NCBI GenBank assembly: GCA_963776845.1
Contig: CAVZOJ010000002.1
Location: forward strand, 868,001-932,000
DNA from: Roseitranquillus sp963776845
Lineage (GTDB): Bacteria > Pseudomonadota > Alphaproteobacteria > Rhodobacterales > Rhodobacteraceae
Reading direction: 5' to 3'
DNA: 64,000 nt
Shown one piece after another: positions 1 through 9,645 of the stretch. Position numbers and translations under genes: made by a program. How positions within the stretch are numbered: position 1 is the stretch's first letter; each line of letters opens with the position of its first letter. Under the pieces are notes generated by a model. It was not told the DNA's origin and did no database searches. It saw nothing but the letters and a program-made list of their open reading frames with translations.

Positions 1-1108
1 CCACGTTGAGGCTATCGAGAAGTCGCTCGCTCTTCTCCGCCAGCGGATGGGGTGGGAGACCGCTCGCCACCGGATGGAGGAGTTCGACGCCATGGTCGAG
101 GATCCCGCCCTGTGGAACGATCCGGACAAGGCGCAGAAGCTGATGCGCGACCGCCAGGCGCTGGTGGATGCGATCTCCCGCTACGAGGGGTTCGCCCAGG
201 AGCTCAAGGACAACGTGGAGCTGATCGAGCTCGGAGAGATGGAGGACGACACCGAGGTCGTTCGCGAGGCCGAGACGGCGCTCCGCGGCCTGGTCGACCG
301 AACCGCCGCGGCGGAAATCGAAGCACTTCTCGACGGCGAAGCAGACGCCAATGACACCTTTCTGGAGATCAACGCCGGGGCAGGGGGCACCGAGAGCTGC
401 GATTGGGCGGCCATGCTGGCGCGCATGTACGTCCGTTGGGCGGAGCAGCACGGCTACAAGGTGGAACTGATCTCCGAGAGCGCGGGAGAAGAGGCTGGGA
501 TCAAGTCGGCCGCCTACAAGATCCTCGGCCACAATGCCTATGGCTGGCTGAAGTCGGAATTGGGCGTGCACCGGCTGGTGCGGATCTCGCCCTACGACAG
601 CGCCGCGCGGCGGCACACCTCATTCTGCTCGGTCTGGGTCTATCCCGTGGTCGACGAGAATATCGAGATCGACGTGCCGCAGAACGAGATCCGGATCGAC
701 ACCTACCGTTCTTCGGGTGCGGGAGGACAGCACGTCAATACGACGGACTCAGCGGTACGCATCACGCACATCCCGACTGGGATCGTCGTGACCTCGTCCG
801 AGAAATCGCAGCATCAGAATCGCGCCAATGCGATGGCGGCGCTGAAGGCGCGCCTCTATCAGATGGAGCTCGAGCGGCGCACGGCTTCGATCCAGGAAGC
901 GCACGAGGCCAAGGGCGACGCCGGATGGGGCAACCAGATCCGAAGCTACGTCCTGCAGCCCTATCAGATGGTCAAGGACTTGCGCACGAGCGTGGAGACA
1001 TCGGACACTGCGGGCGTTCTTGACGGCGACCTCGACCGCTTCATGGCCGCTACGCTGGCGATGGACGTGGCCGGCAAGAGCCGCGCGGAAGCCCGCGTCA
1101 GCGACTGA
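1..1108 (+). CDS. prfB: Peptide chain release factor 2, 5' end outside window
   Basis: Class I release factor that reads UGA/UAA and triggers peptidyl-tRNA hydrolysis on the ribosome. The frame is open from base 2 (HVEAIEKSLALLRQRMGW), which matches the usual RF2 N-terminal helix, so the start lies left of the window and the ATG at 47 is internal. The GGQ catalytic motif is seen in SGAGGQHVNTTDSAVRITH. The stop-codon recognition tripeptide appears as SPY (RISPYDSAARRHTSF) instead of the enterobacterial SPF. The C-terminal alpha-helical domain is complete and ends at TGA 1108. Whether the usual programmed frameshift exists cannot be judged because the early codons are missing. Confidence 0.97.
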   Translation, partial: HVEAIEKSLALLRQRMGWETARHRMEEFDAMVEDPALWNDPDKAQKLMRDRQALVDAISRYEGFAQELKDNVELIELGEMEDDTEVVREAETALRGLVDRTAAAEIEALLDGEADANDTFLEINAGAGGTESCDWAAMLARMYVRWAEQHGYKVELISESAGEEAGIKSAAYKILGHNAYGWLKSELGVHRLVRISPYDSAARRHTSFCSVWVYPVVDENIEIDVPQNEIRIDTYRSSGAGGQHVNTTDSAVRITHIPTGIVVTSSEKSQHQNRANAMAALKARLYQMELERRTASIQEAHEAKGDAGWGNQIRSYVLQPYQMVKDLRTSVETSDTAGVLDGDLDRFMAATLAMDVAGKSRAEARVSD

Positions 1109-1160
1109 GACTTGACCGTACGGCTACCTTTCTGCCTGATTGGTGGAAAAGGAGGGAGTC

Positions 1161-1940
1161 ATGGCGACCGTGCAGGCATCCGCACCGCAATCCACCGCCC
1201 GCAGCGCCGACCTGTCGCCGGAGGACATCACGACTGTGTTGCGAAAGGGGCTCGACGACTTCCGGCGTGCGCCCCTTCTCGGTCTCGTGTTTGCGGGGTT
1301 CTACGTCGCTATCGGTATCGCACTGGTGTGGTCGACCGTCGCCACCGGGCAGACCTTCTATGCGATCGTTATCACGATGGGCTTTCCGCTGATCGCACCA
1401 TTCGCGGCAGTGGGTTTCTACGAAACGAGTAGACGACTTGAGAGTGGCGAACCGCTCGATTGGAGCGTGATCTTTGGTGTCGTCTGGGCTCAACGAGGCC
1501 GGCAACTCCCTTGGCTTGGCGCGCTCGCGATCGTGCTGTTCCTCATCTACCTCATCATCGCCCACGTGATCTTTGCGGTAATCCTGGGGCCGAGCGCGAT
1601 GTTCAATCTCGGATCATCGCTGGATCTGATCCTTACACCGCGCGGTCTGGTGATGGTCTTTCTTGAAGTGCTGGTCGGCGCCGTTTTCGCCTTTGCCGTC
1701 TTTGCGGCCTGCGTGGTGAGCCTGCCGATGCTGCTCGACCGCGAAATCGACTTCGTCACCGCGATGATGCTGAGCTTTCGATGCGTCGCTGAGAATCCCA
1801 TGACGATGATGTTCTGGGCCATCGCTGTCGTCGTGTTGCTCACGGTCGGGATGATCCCGGTCTTCCTTGGGCTTTTTGTCGTGCTCCCAGTTCTTGGGCA
1901 TGCCACATGGCATCTCTATCGGCGGGTGCTGCCAACCTGA
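1161..1940 (+). CDS. DUF2189 family integral membrane protein
   Basis: A 259-residue polytopic inner-membrane protein of the DUF2189 type found in alphaproteobacteria; no biochemical role is established. About six hydrophobic segments are visible, the first around GLVFAGFYVAIGIALVW and the last around IAVVVLLTVGMIPVF, after a short cytoplasmic N-terminus containing LSPEDITTVLRKGLDDFRRAP. The ATG at 1161 is preferred over the in-frame ATG at 1140 because GGAGGG lies just before it (1151-1156). It follows prfB on the same strand with a 52-bp gap, so co-transcription is possible. There is no terminator hairpin with a T-run downstream, only a small CCAAGA/TCTTGG dyad at 2026-2040. Confidence 0.8.
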   Translation: MATVQASAPQSTARSADLSPEDITTVLRKGLDDFRRAPLLGLVFAGFYVAIGIALVWSTVATGQTFYAIVITMGFPLIAPFAAVGFYETSRRLESGEPLDWSVIFGVVWAQRGRQLPWLGALAIVLFLIYLIIAHVIFAVILGPSAMFNLGSSLDLILTPRGLVMVFLEVLVGAVFAFAVFAACVVSLPMLLDREIDFVTAMMLSFRCVAENPMTMMFWAIAVVVLLTVGMIPVFLGLFVVLPVLGHATWHLYRRVLPT

Positions 1941-2201
1941 GAGTTCGATCGGCGCTGTGGCGAGACTTCATGCTGCAACAGCTGCATACCTAAGCGCTGA
2001 GCATGATATCTGACCCATCACGGCACCAAGAGATTCTTGGGAGCCTGGGCGGAACCGATCGTCCCGCGGACAGTGTTCCAGTGCCGCCGTCCGCGGCGGC
2101 GCCTACCTCACCGCCGCGATGATTGGCCGATCGCCAGCGTGTGGCGGTGGAGCAGCCATTCTGCGCACGGCTGCCTTTGGCGTCGCATATAGAGTTGAGG
2201 C

Positions 2202-4229
2202 TCAGAGCAGGTCGCGCACCCGTTGTGCAACCGCCTGCGGGGTGATGCCGAAGTGCTCGTACAAGTCCTCGGCCTTGCCCGATGCGCCGAACCCGTCCAT
2301 CCCGACAAAGCCCGCCTTTGCCTCGCGCCCGCGTTCACCCATCAGCCAGCGATCCCAGCCTTGGCGTACCCCCGCCTCGACGGCGACGCGAACGGGGCCA
2401 GAGGGGAGAACGCGTCGACGCACGCTCTCGTCCTGCGCCGCGAAGAGTTCCATGCAGGGCATCGAGACGACACGGGTACCGATGCCCTCGGCCTGCAGCA
2501 TCTCGCGGGCGCTCATGGCGATCTCGACCTCCGAGCCCGTCGCCATCAAGAGCGCCTGCCGCCGTCCTTCGGCCTCGGCAAGAACATAGCCACCCTGGGC
2601 GGTCATGTTCTTGTTCCGATGATCCAGCCGCACCGTCGGTAGCCCCTGGCGCGACAGGGCGATGATTGACGGTGTGTCCCTGGTTGTCAGCGCAAGTTCC
2701 CAGGCCTCGGCCGTCTCCACGAGGTCGGCGGGACGGAAGGTCCACAGGTTCGGCGTTGCACGCGAAATCGCGAGGTGCTCGACCGGCTGGTGCGTCGGTC
2801 CATCCTCGCCAAGGCCGATCGAGTCGTGCGTCATCACGTAGACCACCGGCGCACCCATCAGCGCGGACAGGCGTATCGCGCCTCGTGCATAGTCGGTGAA
2901 GCAGAGGAACGTGCCCCCGTAGGGTCGGATGCCGCCATGCAGGGCGAGTCCGTTCATCGCGGCGGCCATACCGTGCTCGCGGATGCCGTAATGCACGTAG
3001 CGGCCCTTGCGATCCTCCGGCGTGAACTTGCCGAGGTCCGCCGTCAGGGTGTTGTTCGATCCGGTCAGGTCAGCGGATCCCCCGAGCGTCTCGGGCATGA
3101 CCGGATTGACGACCTCCAGCACCATCTCGGAGGCCTTGCGGGTCGCGACCTTCGGCCGGTTCTCCGACGCCTGCTTCTTGAGAGCGCGAATCGTTGCCGA
3201 GAGCCGCTTGGGCGGATCGCCTGCGAGGATGCGGTTGATCTCGCGCCGCCGGCTGTCGGAGAGCGCGTCGAACCGCTCTTCCCACGCTTGGCGGTCCTCA
3301 CCCCCGCGGGCGCCGACCTGCTTCCACCACGCACCAATGTCGGACGGGATCTCGAACGGTCCGGAGGTCCAGCCATAGGCGTCGCGGACGGCAGCGATCT
3401 CGTCGTCGCCCAATGGCGAACCATGTGCTTTTGCAGTGTCCTGCTTCGTAGGTGCGCCCCAGCCGATGATCGTCTTGCAGGCGATCATCGTCGGCCGGCC
3501 GGATCCCTTGGCGTCCGTGATCGCGGCGTCGATGGCCTCGGGGTCGTTGCCGTCGATCTCGATCACGTGCCAACCGGCGGCACGAAAGCGCTCCGGCTGG
3601 TTGGTCGTGTCAGACAGGCTGATCCGCCCGTCGATCGAAATGTCGTTGTCGTCCCACAGAACGATCAGCTTCGACAGTTTCTGCATGCCGGCGAGGCCGA
3701 TCGCCTCATGGCTGATCCCCTCCATCAGGCAGCCATCACCGGCGAGGACGTAGGTATGGTGGTCGAACACCTTCTTGCCAAACCTCGCTCTCAGCGCCTC
3801 CTCGGCCATCGCGAAGCCGACCGCATTGGCGAGGCCCTGGCCGAGAGGGCCTGTCGTCGTCTCGATGCCCTTTGCATGGCCGTATTCGGGATGTCCCGCG
3901 GTCTTCGACCCGACGGTGCGAAAATTCTTCAGGTCGTCGAGCGTCATGTCGGCGTAGCCTGTCAGGTGCAGGAGACCGTAGAGCAGCATCGAGCCGTGGC
4001 CCGTCGACAGGATGAACCGGTCGCGGTCGGGCCAGTCCGGCGCGCTGGAGTCGAACTTCATGTGGCGCGAGAAGAGCACGGTCGCGACGTCGGCCATGCC
4101 CATCGGCATTCCCGGATGTCCCGAGTTCGCCTTCTCGACGGCGTCCATCGCCAGCACGCGGAGCGCCGCGGCTCGCTGGAAATGATCGGGATGGCGCTCT
4201 CTCAGTTCGGCGATTTCCACTGGCAGCAT
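2202..4229 (-). CDS. tkt: Transketolase
   Basis: Thiamine diphosphate enzyme moving two-carbon ketol units between sugar phosphates in the pentose phosphate pathway (and the Calvin cycle, if present). At 675 residues it has the normal family length. Visible marks: the N-terminal KANSGHPGMPMGMAD segment, the ThDP/Mg motif GDGCLMEGISHEA with a downstream DN, the pyrimidine-domain GIREHGMAAAMNG, and the C-terminal transketolase domain with ATGSEVEIAM. The start at 4229 (MLPVEIAEL) has AGAGG just upstream; the longer ATG at 4283 would overlap the divergent promoter. It is transcribed away from the coiled-coil/zapA pair. Confidence 0.97.
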   Translation of the reverse strand: MLPVEIAELRERHPDHFQRAAALRVLAMDAVEKANSGHPGMPMGMADVATVLFSRHMKFDSSAPDWPDRDRFILSTGHGSMLLYGLLHLTGYADMTLDDLKNFRTVGSKTAGHPEYGHAKGIETTTGPLGQGLANAVGFAMAEEALRARFGKKVFDHHTYVLAGDGCLMEGISHEAIGLAGMQKLSKLIVLWDDNDISIDGRISLSDTTNQPERFRAAGWHVIEIDGNDPEAIDAAITDAKGSGRPTMIACKTIIGWGAPTKQDTAKAHGSPLGDDEIAAVRDAYGWTSGPFEIPSDIGAWWKQVGARGGEDRQAWEERFDALSDSRRREINRILAGDPPKRLSATIRALKKQASENRPKVATRKASEMVLEVVNPVMPETLGGSADLTGSNNTLTADLGKFTPEDRKGRYVHYGIREHGMAAAMNGLALHGGIRPYGGTFLCFTDYARGAIRLSALMGAPVVYVMTHDSIGLGEDGPTHQPVEHLAISRATPNLWTFRPADLVETAEAWELALTTRDTPSIIALSRQGLPTVRLDHRNKNMTAQGGYVLAEAEGRRQALLMATGSEVEIAMSAREMLQAEGIGTRVVSMPCMELFAAQDESVRRRVLPSGPVRVAVEAGVRQGWDRWLMGERGREAKAGFVGMDGFGASGKAEDLYEHFGITPQAVAQRVRDLL

Positions 4230-4351
4230 CCTCTGGCTCCGGATCGTCCGGCTTGTAACAGCCGAGGGCCCGAGTTCAAGCATGCGAGGGGCTGCATCCC
4301 GCGGCGGGATCGGTAATGTGCGCGGAGCGATTCAAGCTCAAGGGGGCGCCG

Positions 4352-4873
4352 ATGGGTGAGTATGCGAATATCGAGGCGAGGCTCGCGCAGGCGCTCCGGC
4401 GCGCGGCACAGGCTGCCGAGCGGCTGGACGGCCCCGACGAGACGGTCATCGCCTCGCTCCAGGCGGAACTCAGCGCGGAGCGGGAGGCGACAGCGCAGCT
4501 CGAGGCCCGGATCAAGCAGATGGCCGGTGAGAGCGAAGCCGCAAACGGCGCACGCGAGAAGCTCGAAGCTGCCCGTGCGCGGGCCGAGGAGGAGACTGCG
4601 GCAGCGAAGGCCGAGAGCGAGCGCTTGGAAGCCGCGCTGGCCGAGCAGTCGGTGCTCCTCGAGCGGCTGCAGAAGACGTCGGCCGAGGTGACGGCGACGA
4701 TGAAGGTGCTGCGCGAGGCCCAAACCGCCGACCTCGTCGATGCACATCTGATCGACCGGGCGATGAAGAAGGAGCTCGACGCATTGCACGCGGCGCGCGA
4801 AAGCGAGCGCGCCGAAATGGAAGCGATCGTCTCCGCGCTGGCGCCGCTGATGGAGGAAACTCAGAATGCCTAA
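4352..4873 (+). CDS. Coiled-coil protein overlapping zapA
   Basis: A 173-residue protein, almost entirely heptad-like and rich in Ala, Glu, Lys and Arg (about residues 5-130), with no membrane segment or signal peptide. I do not recognise a named family. Its last eight bases overlap the start of zapA, so the two are translationally coupled, and a role in division-ring organisation or with ZapA is a reasonable inference. The ATG at 4352 is chosen over 4316 because AAGGGGG precedes it at a proper distance. The C-terminal part (KKELDALHAARESERAEMEAI) would end in a short non-coiled tail. Confidence 0.8.
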   Translation: MGEYANIEARLAQALRRAAQAAERLDGPDETVIASLQAELSAEREATAQLEARIKQMAGESEAANGAREKLEAARARAEEETAAAKAESERLEAALAEQSVLLERLQKTSAEVTATMKVLREAQTADLVDAHLIDRAMKKELDALHAARESERAEMEAIVSALAPLMEETQNA

Positions 4874-5219
4874 CCTGACAATCGCGATCGGCGGCCGGGA
4901 ATTCGAGGTAGCCTGCCAGCAGGGTGAGGAGCACTTTCTGAAGTCGGCGGCGCAGATGCTGGATGCCGAGGCGGCAGTTCTCGTTGATCAGATCGGCCGG
5001 ATGCCCGAGGGTCGGATGCTCCTGATGGCTGGGCTGATGCTGGCCGACAAGACCGCCGGCGTGCAGGATCAGCTTGCCAAGACCGCGAAACAACTCAAGC
5101 AGATGCAGGCGGAGATCGACGCGTTGAAGGCCGAGCGGGCGGAGATCGACTTGGGGAGTCTGGCGACGCTGGCCCACGAGGCAGAAGCTCTCGCGGACAA
5201 GCTGGAAGCCGCGACCTAG
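4866..5219 (+). CDS. zapA: Cell division protein ZapA
   Basis: FtsZ-ring-associated protein that cross-links FtsZ filaments. At 117 residues it has the typical two-part layout: an N-terminal globular domain (NLTIAIGGREFEVACQQGEE) and a long C-terminal coiled coil from about residue 60 (LADKTAGVQDQLAKTAKQ). It overlaps the preceding coiled-coil gene by eight bases. A hairpin with a five-T run follows the stop codon (5248-5278). In many alphaproteobacteria the 6S RNA gene lies just downstream of zapA; here only 76 bases separate zapA from the convergent glutaredoxin gene, so it is not in that place. Confidence 0.95.
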   Translation: MPNLTIAIGGREFEVACQQGEEHFLKSAAQMLDAEAAVLVDQIGRMPEGRMLLMAGLMLADKTAGVQDQLAKTAKQLKQMQAEIDALKAERAEIDLGSLATLAHEAEALADKLEAAT

Positions 5220-5247
5220 TGGGAGGACTGCCCCGAGGAGCTGCGCT

Positions 5248-5278
5248 GCGCTGGCCGCTCGACCGGCGCATCGTTTTT
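5248..5278 (+). terminator. Probable intrinsic terminator of the zapA operon
   Basis: GCGCTGG (5248-5254) pairs with CCGGCGC (5263-5269) with one G-T wobble, and a run of five T follows at 5274-5278 after a four-base gap. It sits 29 bases after the zapA stop codon. Confidence 0.5.
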
Positions 5279-5295
5279 AGCCGGGTGCCCTCGTC

Positions 5296-5661
5296 TCAGG
5301 CGTTGGCTTCGCGGATCTTGTCCGCGGCGGCCTTGTCGTAGGCGACGCCCTTCTGGTCGAAGAGCTGGTCCAGTTCGCCCGACAGCGTCATCTCCGTGAT
5401 GATGTCGCATCCGCCCACGAACTCGCCCTTGACGTAGAGCTGCGGAATCGTCGGCCAATCGGAGTATTCCTTGATACCCTGCCGAATGTCCTCGTCGGCG
5501 AGCACGTTCACGTCGCGGAAATCCACGCCCATGAAGTTCAGCACGCCGGCAACCCGTGAGGAGAAGCCGCATTGCGGCATTTCCTTCGTGCCCTTCATGA
5601 AAAGGACAACGTCGCTGGAGGTAACGGTGTCGTCGATGCGCGCCTTGGTGTCGGTCGTCAT
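5296..5661 (-). CDS. grxD: Monothiol glutaredoxin, Grx4/GrxD family
   Basis: CGFS-type monothiol glutaredoxin that binds a [2Fe-2S] cluster and transfers it to client proteins, usually as a complex with BolA. The active site is seen as KGTKEMPQCGFSS, followed by the WPTIPQLYVKGEFVGGCDI glutathione-binding region. 121 residues is slightly longer than the E. coli protein through a C-terminal tail (KAAADKIREANA). It starts three bases after the bolA stop codon with GAGGAA upstream, so bolA-grxD form one transcription unit, supporting a joint role in iron-sulphur handling. Confidence 0.96.
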   Translation of the reverse strand: MTTDTKARIDDTVTSSDVVLFMKGTKEMPQCGFSSRVAGVLNFMGVDFRDVNVLADEDIRQGIKEYSDWPTIPQLYVKGEFVGGCDIITEMTLSGELDQLFDQKGVAYDKAAADKIREANA

Positions 5662-5664
5662 GTC

Positions 5665-5916
5665 CTATTCCTCTGGATCGGGGGCCTTTGTGGTGAGCGC
5701 CAGGGCATGGAGCTCTCCCGTGCTGCCGGCCATCTTTTCCTTGAGCGCGGAATACACCGCGCGTTGCTGCTGCACCCTGTTCTGTCCGCGAAAGCTCTCG
5801 TCGATGACTTCGGCGGCATAGTGGTTTCCATCGCCGGCGAGGTCGGTGATGGCGATCTTCGCCTTCGGGAAGGCGGCGCGGATCAGATCCTCGATCTCTT
5901 GCGCCTGCATCGGCAT
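5665..5916 (-). CDS. BolA family protein
   Basis: An 83-residue protein of the BolA/IbaG fold, partner of CGFS glutaredoxins in iron-sulphur regulation. The signature region is DESFRGQNRVQQQRAVYSAL with the conserved LHALAL near the C-terminus. The likely cluster-ligand histidine is in GDGNHYAAEVI. The start ATG at 5916 has AAAGGA upstream. It is 69 bases downstream of purL on the same strand and three bases upstream of grxD, so the order purL-bolA-grxD may be an operon. Confidence 0.94.
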   Translation of the reverse strand: MPMQAQEIEDLIRAAFPKAKIAITDLAGDGNHYAAEVIDESFRGQNRVQQQRAVYSALKEKMAGSTGELHALALTTKAPDPEE

Positions 5917-5985
5917 GAAGGGTCCTTTCCGGTGCGTCGGATGCTCGATGTAAAGGTGGGGCGGAGTGCCCGCAAGGCCACGGCT

Positions 5986-8139
<2,154 letters not shown>

Positions 8140-8414
8140 GGCCGCCCCGTTACGACACTGCGAGAGAGCCGCCAACCATTCTTGTTGTGACGATGCGGGT
8201 TGGGACCAAGCCGCGGGGCAGGGGATCATGACAAAGCGGGGCTCGCGGTTCTTCTTTGGCGGGAGTTAAAGGCCCGATCTGGCGCAAGTTTGCTGTCTTG
8301 GCAAAGTTGAGCTCGATAGCTCGTCTGAGCGAGTACAATGCGCAACTTCCGGCTGCCCCAGGGTCTGGGCGGCTTGGCCGGTCCACCACCCTTGGGCGTA
8401 GTTGCGACACATAG

Positions 8415-8442
8415 AAAAAAGGCCGAGCTCTCAAGCTCGGCC
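8415..8442 (-). terminator. Intrinsic terminator of the candidate small RNA
   Basis: Minus strand: GGCCGAGCT (8442-8434), loop TGAG, AGCTCGGCC (8429-8421), then six T (8420-8415). The nine-base-pair perfect stem followed by a T run is one of the clearest terminators in the window. It lies about 160 bases beyond the LysR stop, with the candidate promoter in between. Confidence 0.85.
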
Positions 8443-8485
8443 AAGTCCAACAGGGAGGTAGAAGACGAAAGGATCGCCTTCACCC
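8415..8485 (-). ncRNA. Candidate small RNA with anti-Shine-Dalgarno-like loops
   Basis: On the minus strand TTGATT (8517-8512) and CATAAT (8496-8491) form a promoter-like pair with a 15-base spacer. About seven bases on, an RNA of roughly 70 nt would begin. It has a first hairpin GAAGGC/GUCUUC with loop GAUCCUUUC, a single-stranded ACCUCCC stretch, and ends in a strong terminator hairpin with six U. The pyrimidine-rich CCUUUC and CCUCCC stretches resemble the anti-SD motifs of the alphaproteobacterial CcsR/cuckoo RNA type. No convincing reading frame runs through it. This is inference from structure; expression is untested. Confidence 0.55.
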
Positions 8486-8490
8486 TTCGA

Positions 8491-8517
8491 ATTATGCCGC
8501 TCCTCCGGTGCAATCAA
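8491..8517 (-). promoter_or_regulatory. Putative promoter of the candidate small RNA
   Basis: TTGATT and CATAAT on the minus strand, separated by 15 bases, place a start near 8485-8483. The spacer is short for a housekeeping sigma factor; the CTTG context would also suit a heat-shock-type sigma factor. Moderate support only. Confidence 0.4.
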
Positions 8518-8600
8518 GGCGAAATGCCCGCACTACGTGCAACTCAGCTTTGCATGTGGCGCATCGCGCACACATCCTGAGTTGGGCTCCTGAACCGCTG

Positions 8601-9506
8601 CTAGGCGGCCTCACCGGATTTCTGCCGTCTTCGATGGGCGATCACCTCTTCGAGCACGAAGTCACGAAAAGCTGCGATCCTCTTGGAATGGCGCAACTCT
8701 TCCGGGTATGCCAGAAACACCGGAACCTCGTTCGACTCAACGTCCGGCAGCACACGGACGAGGTTCGGGAAGTCCTCGGTGAGGTAGTCCGGCAGCACGC
8801 CGATGCCGAGATCGGCGAGCACCGCCTGCAGGACCCCGAAGTAGTTGTTGACGGTCAGCGTCGAGGGGATGTCGTTCGAAATCAGTTCCTGGACCAGCTG
8901 TGCGCCCGCCGCCACCTGGTGCGCTCGCGCATGCTGTGAGACCAGGCGATGGTCGGACAGGTCGGACAGGCTGTGCGGCATGCCACGGGCCTCGATGTAG
9001 CCGGGGGAGGCATAGAGGCGCATCTTCACGCTCATCAGGCGTCGGCGGATCAGGTCCGCCTGGCTCGGCTCCTTCATGCGAATCGCCACGTCGGCCTCCC
9101 GCATTGGCAGGTCCAGGACGCGTTCCTCCAGCATGAGATCGATCTTGAGGTCGGGGTGCCGTGCAAAGAGCCTCGACAGGCGCGGCGCCAGCCAGAGCGA
9201 ACCGAACCCGGTGGTGGTGGTGACGCGCAGATCGCCGAAGACTTCTTCCTCGCTGTCGCGAATGCGCGCGCTGGCGGCGTCGATCCGGCGGCGCATGGAA
9301 GATGTCGCGTCGAAAAGGAGTTCTCCCTGCTCGGTCAGGATCAGTCCGCGCGCGTGCCGGTGAAAGAGCGTCGTGTTGAGAGACTCCTCCAGCGCGCGGA
9401 TCTGTCGTGACACGGCCGACTGCGACAGGTTCAGGGCGTCGCCCGCGTGCGTCAACGAGCCCGCGTCCGCGACGGCGTGAAAAATGCGTAGCTTGTCCCA
9501 ATCCAT
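8601..9506 (-). CDS. LysR family transcriptional regulator
   Basis: A 301-residue regulator with an N-terminal winged helix-turn-helix (residues 1-60: KLRIFHAVADAGSLTHAG, then LSQSAVSRQIRALEE) and a C-terminal substrate-binding domain starting near LRVTTTTGFGSLW. It is divergent from the indolepyruvate oxidoreductase gene with about 140 bases between starts, the classical LysR layout, so control of that gene is a likely but unproven role. The effector is unknown. Confidence 0.93.
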   Translation of the reverse strand: MDWDKLRIFHAVADAGSLTHAGDALNLSQSAVSRQIRALEESLNTTLFHRHARGLILTEQGELLFDATSSMRRRIDAASARIRDSEEEVFGDLRVTTTTGFGSLWLAPRLSRLFARHPDLKIDLMLEERVLDLPMREADVAIRMKEPSQADLIRRRLMSVKMRLYASPGYIEARGMPHSLSDLSDHRLVSQHARAHQVAAGAQLVQELISNDIPSTLTVNNYFGVLQAVLADLGIGVLPDYLTEDFPNLVRVLPDVESNEVPVFLAYPEELRHSKRIAAFRDFVLEEVIAHRRRQKSGEAA

Positions 9507-9645
9507 GGGTGATCCCGCCGAATAGACTCCGCCTGCATCGGAGCGCGACGGTACCCATATAGTCTCAAAGCGTGAATTGTGTTCGCGTTTGCTAGGTCAG
9601 AGTCCATGACCTATGGTTCTGGCGCAACAGCGGGGAGGAGACCGC

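Noticed and set aside
5220..5295. 6S RNA gene after zapA
   Set aside because: Only 76 bases are available, mostly used by a terminator hairpin; too short for 6S RNA.
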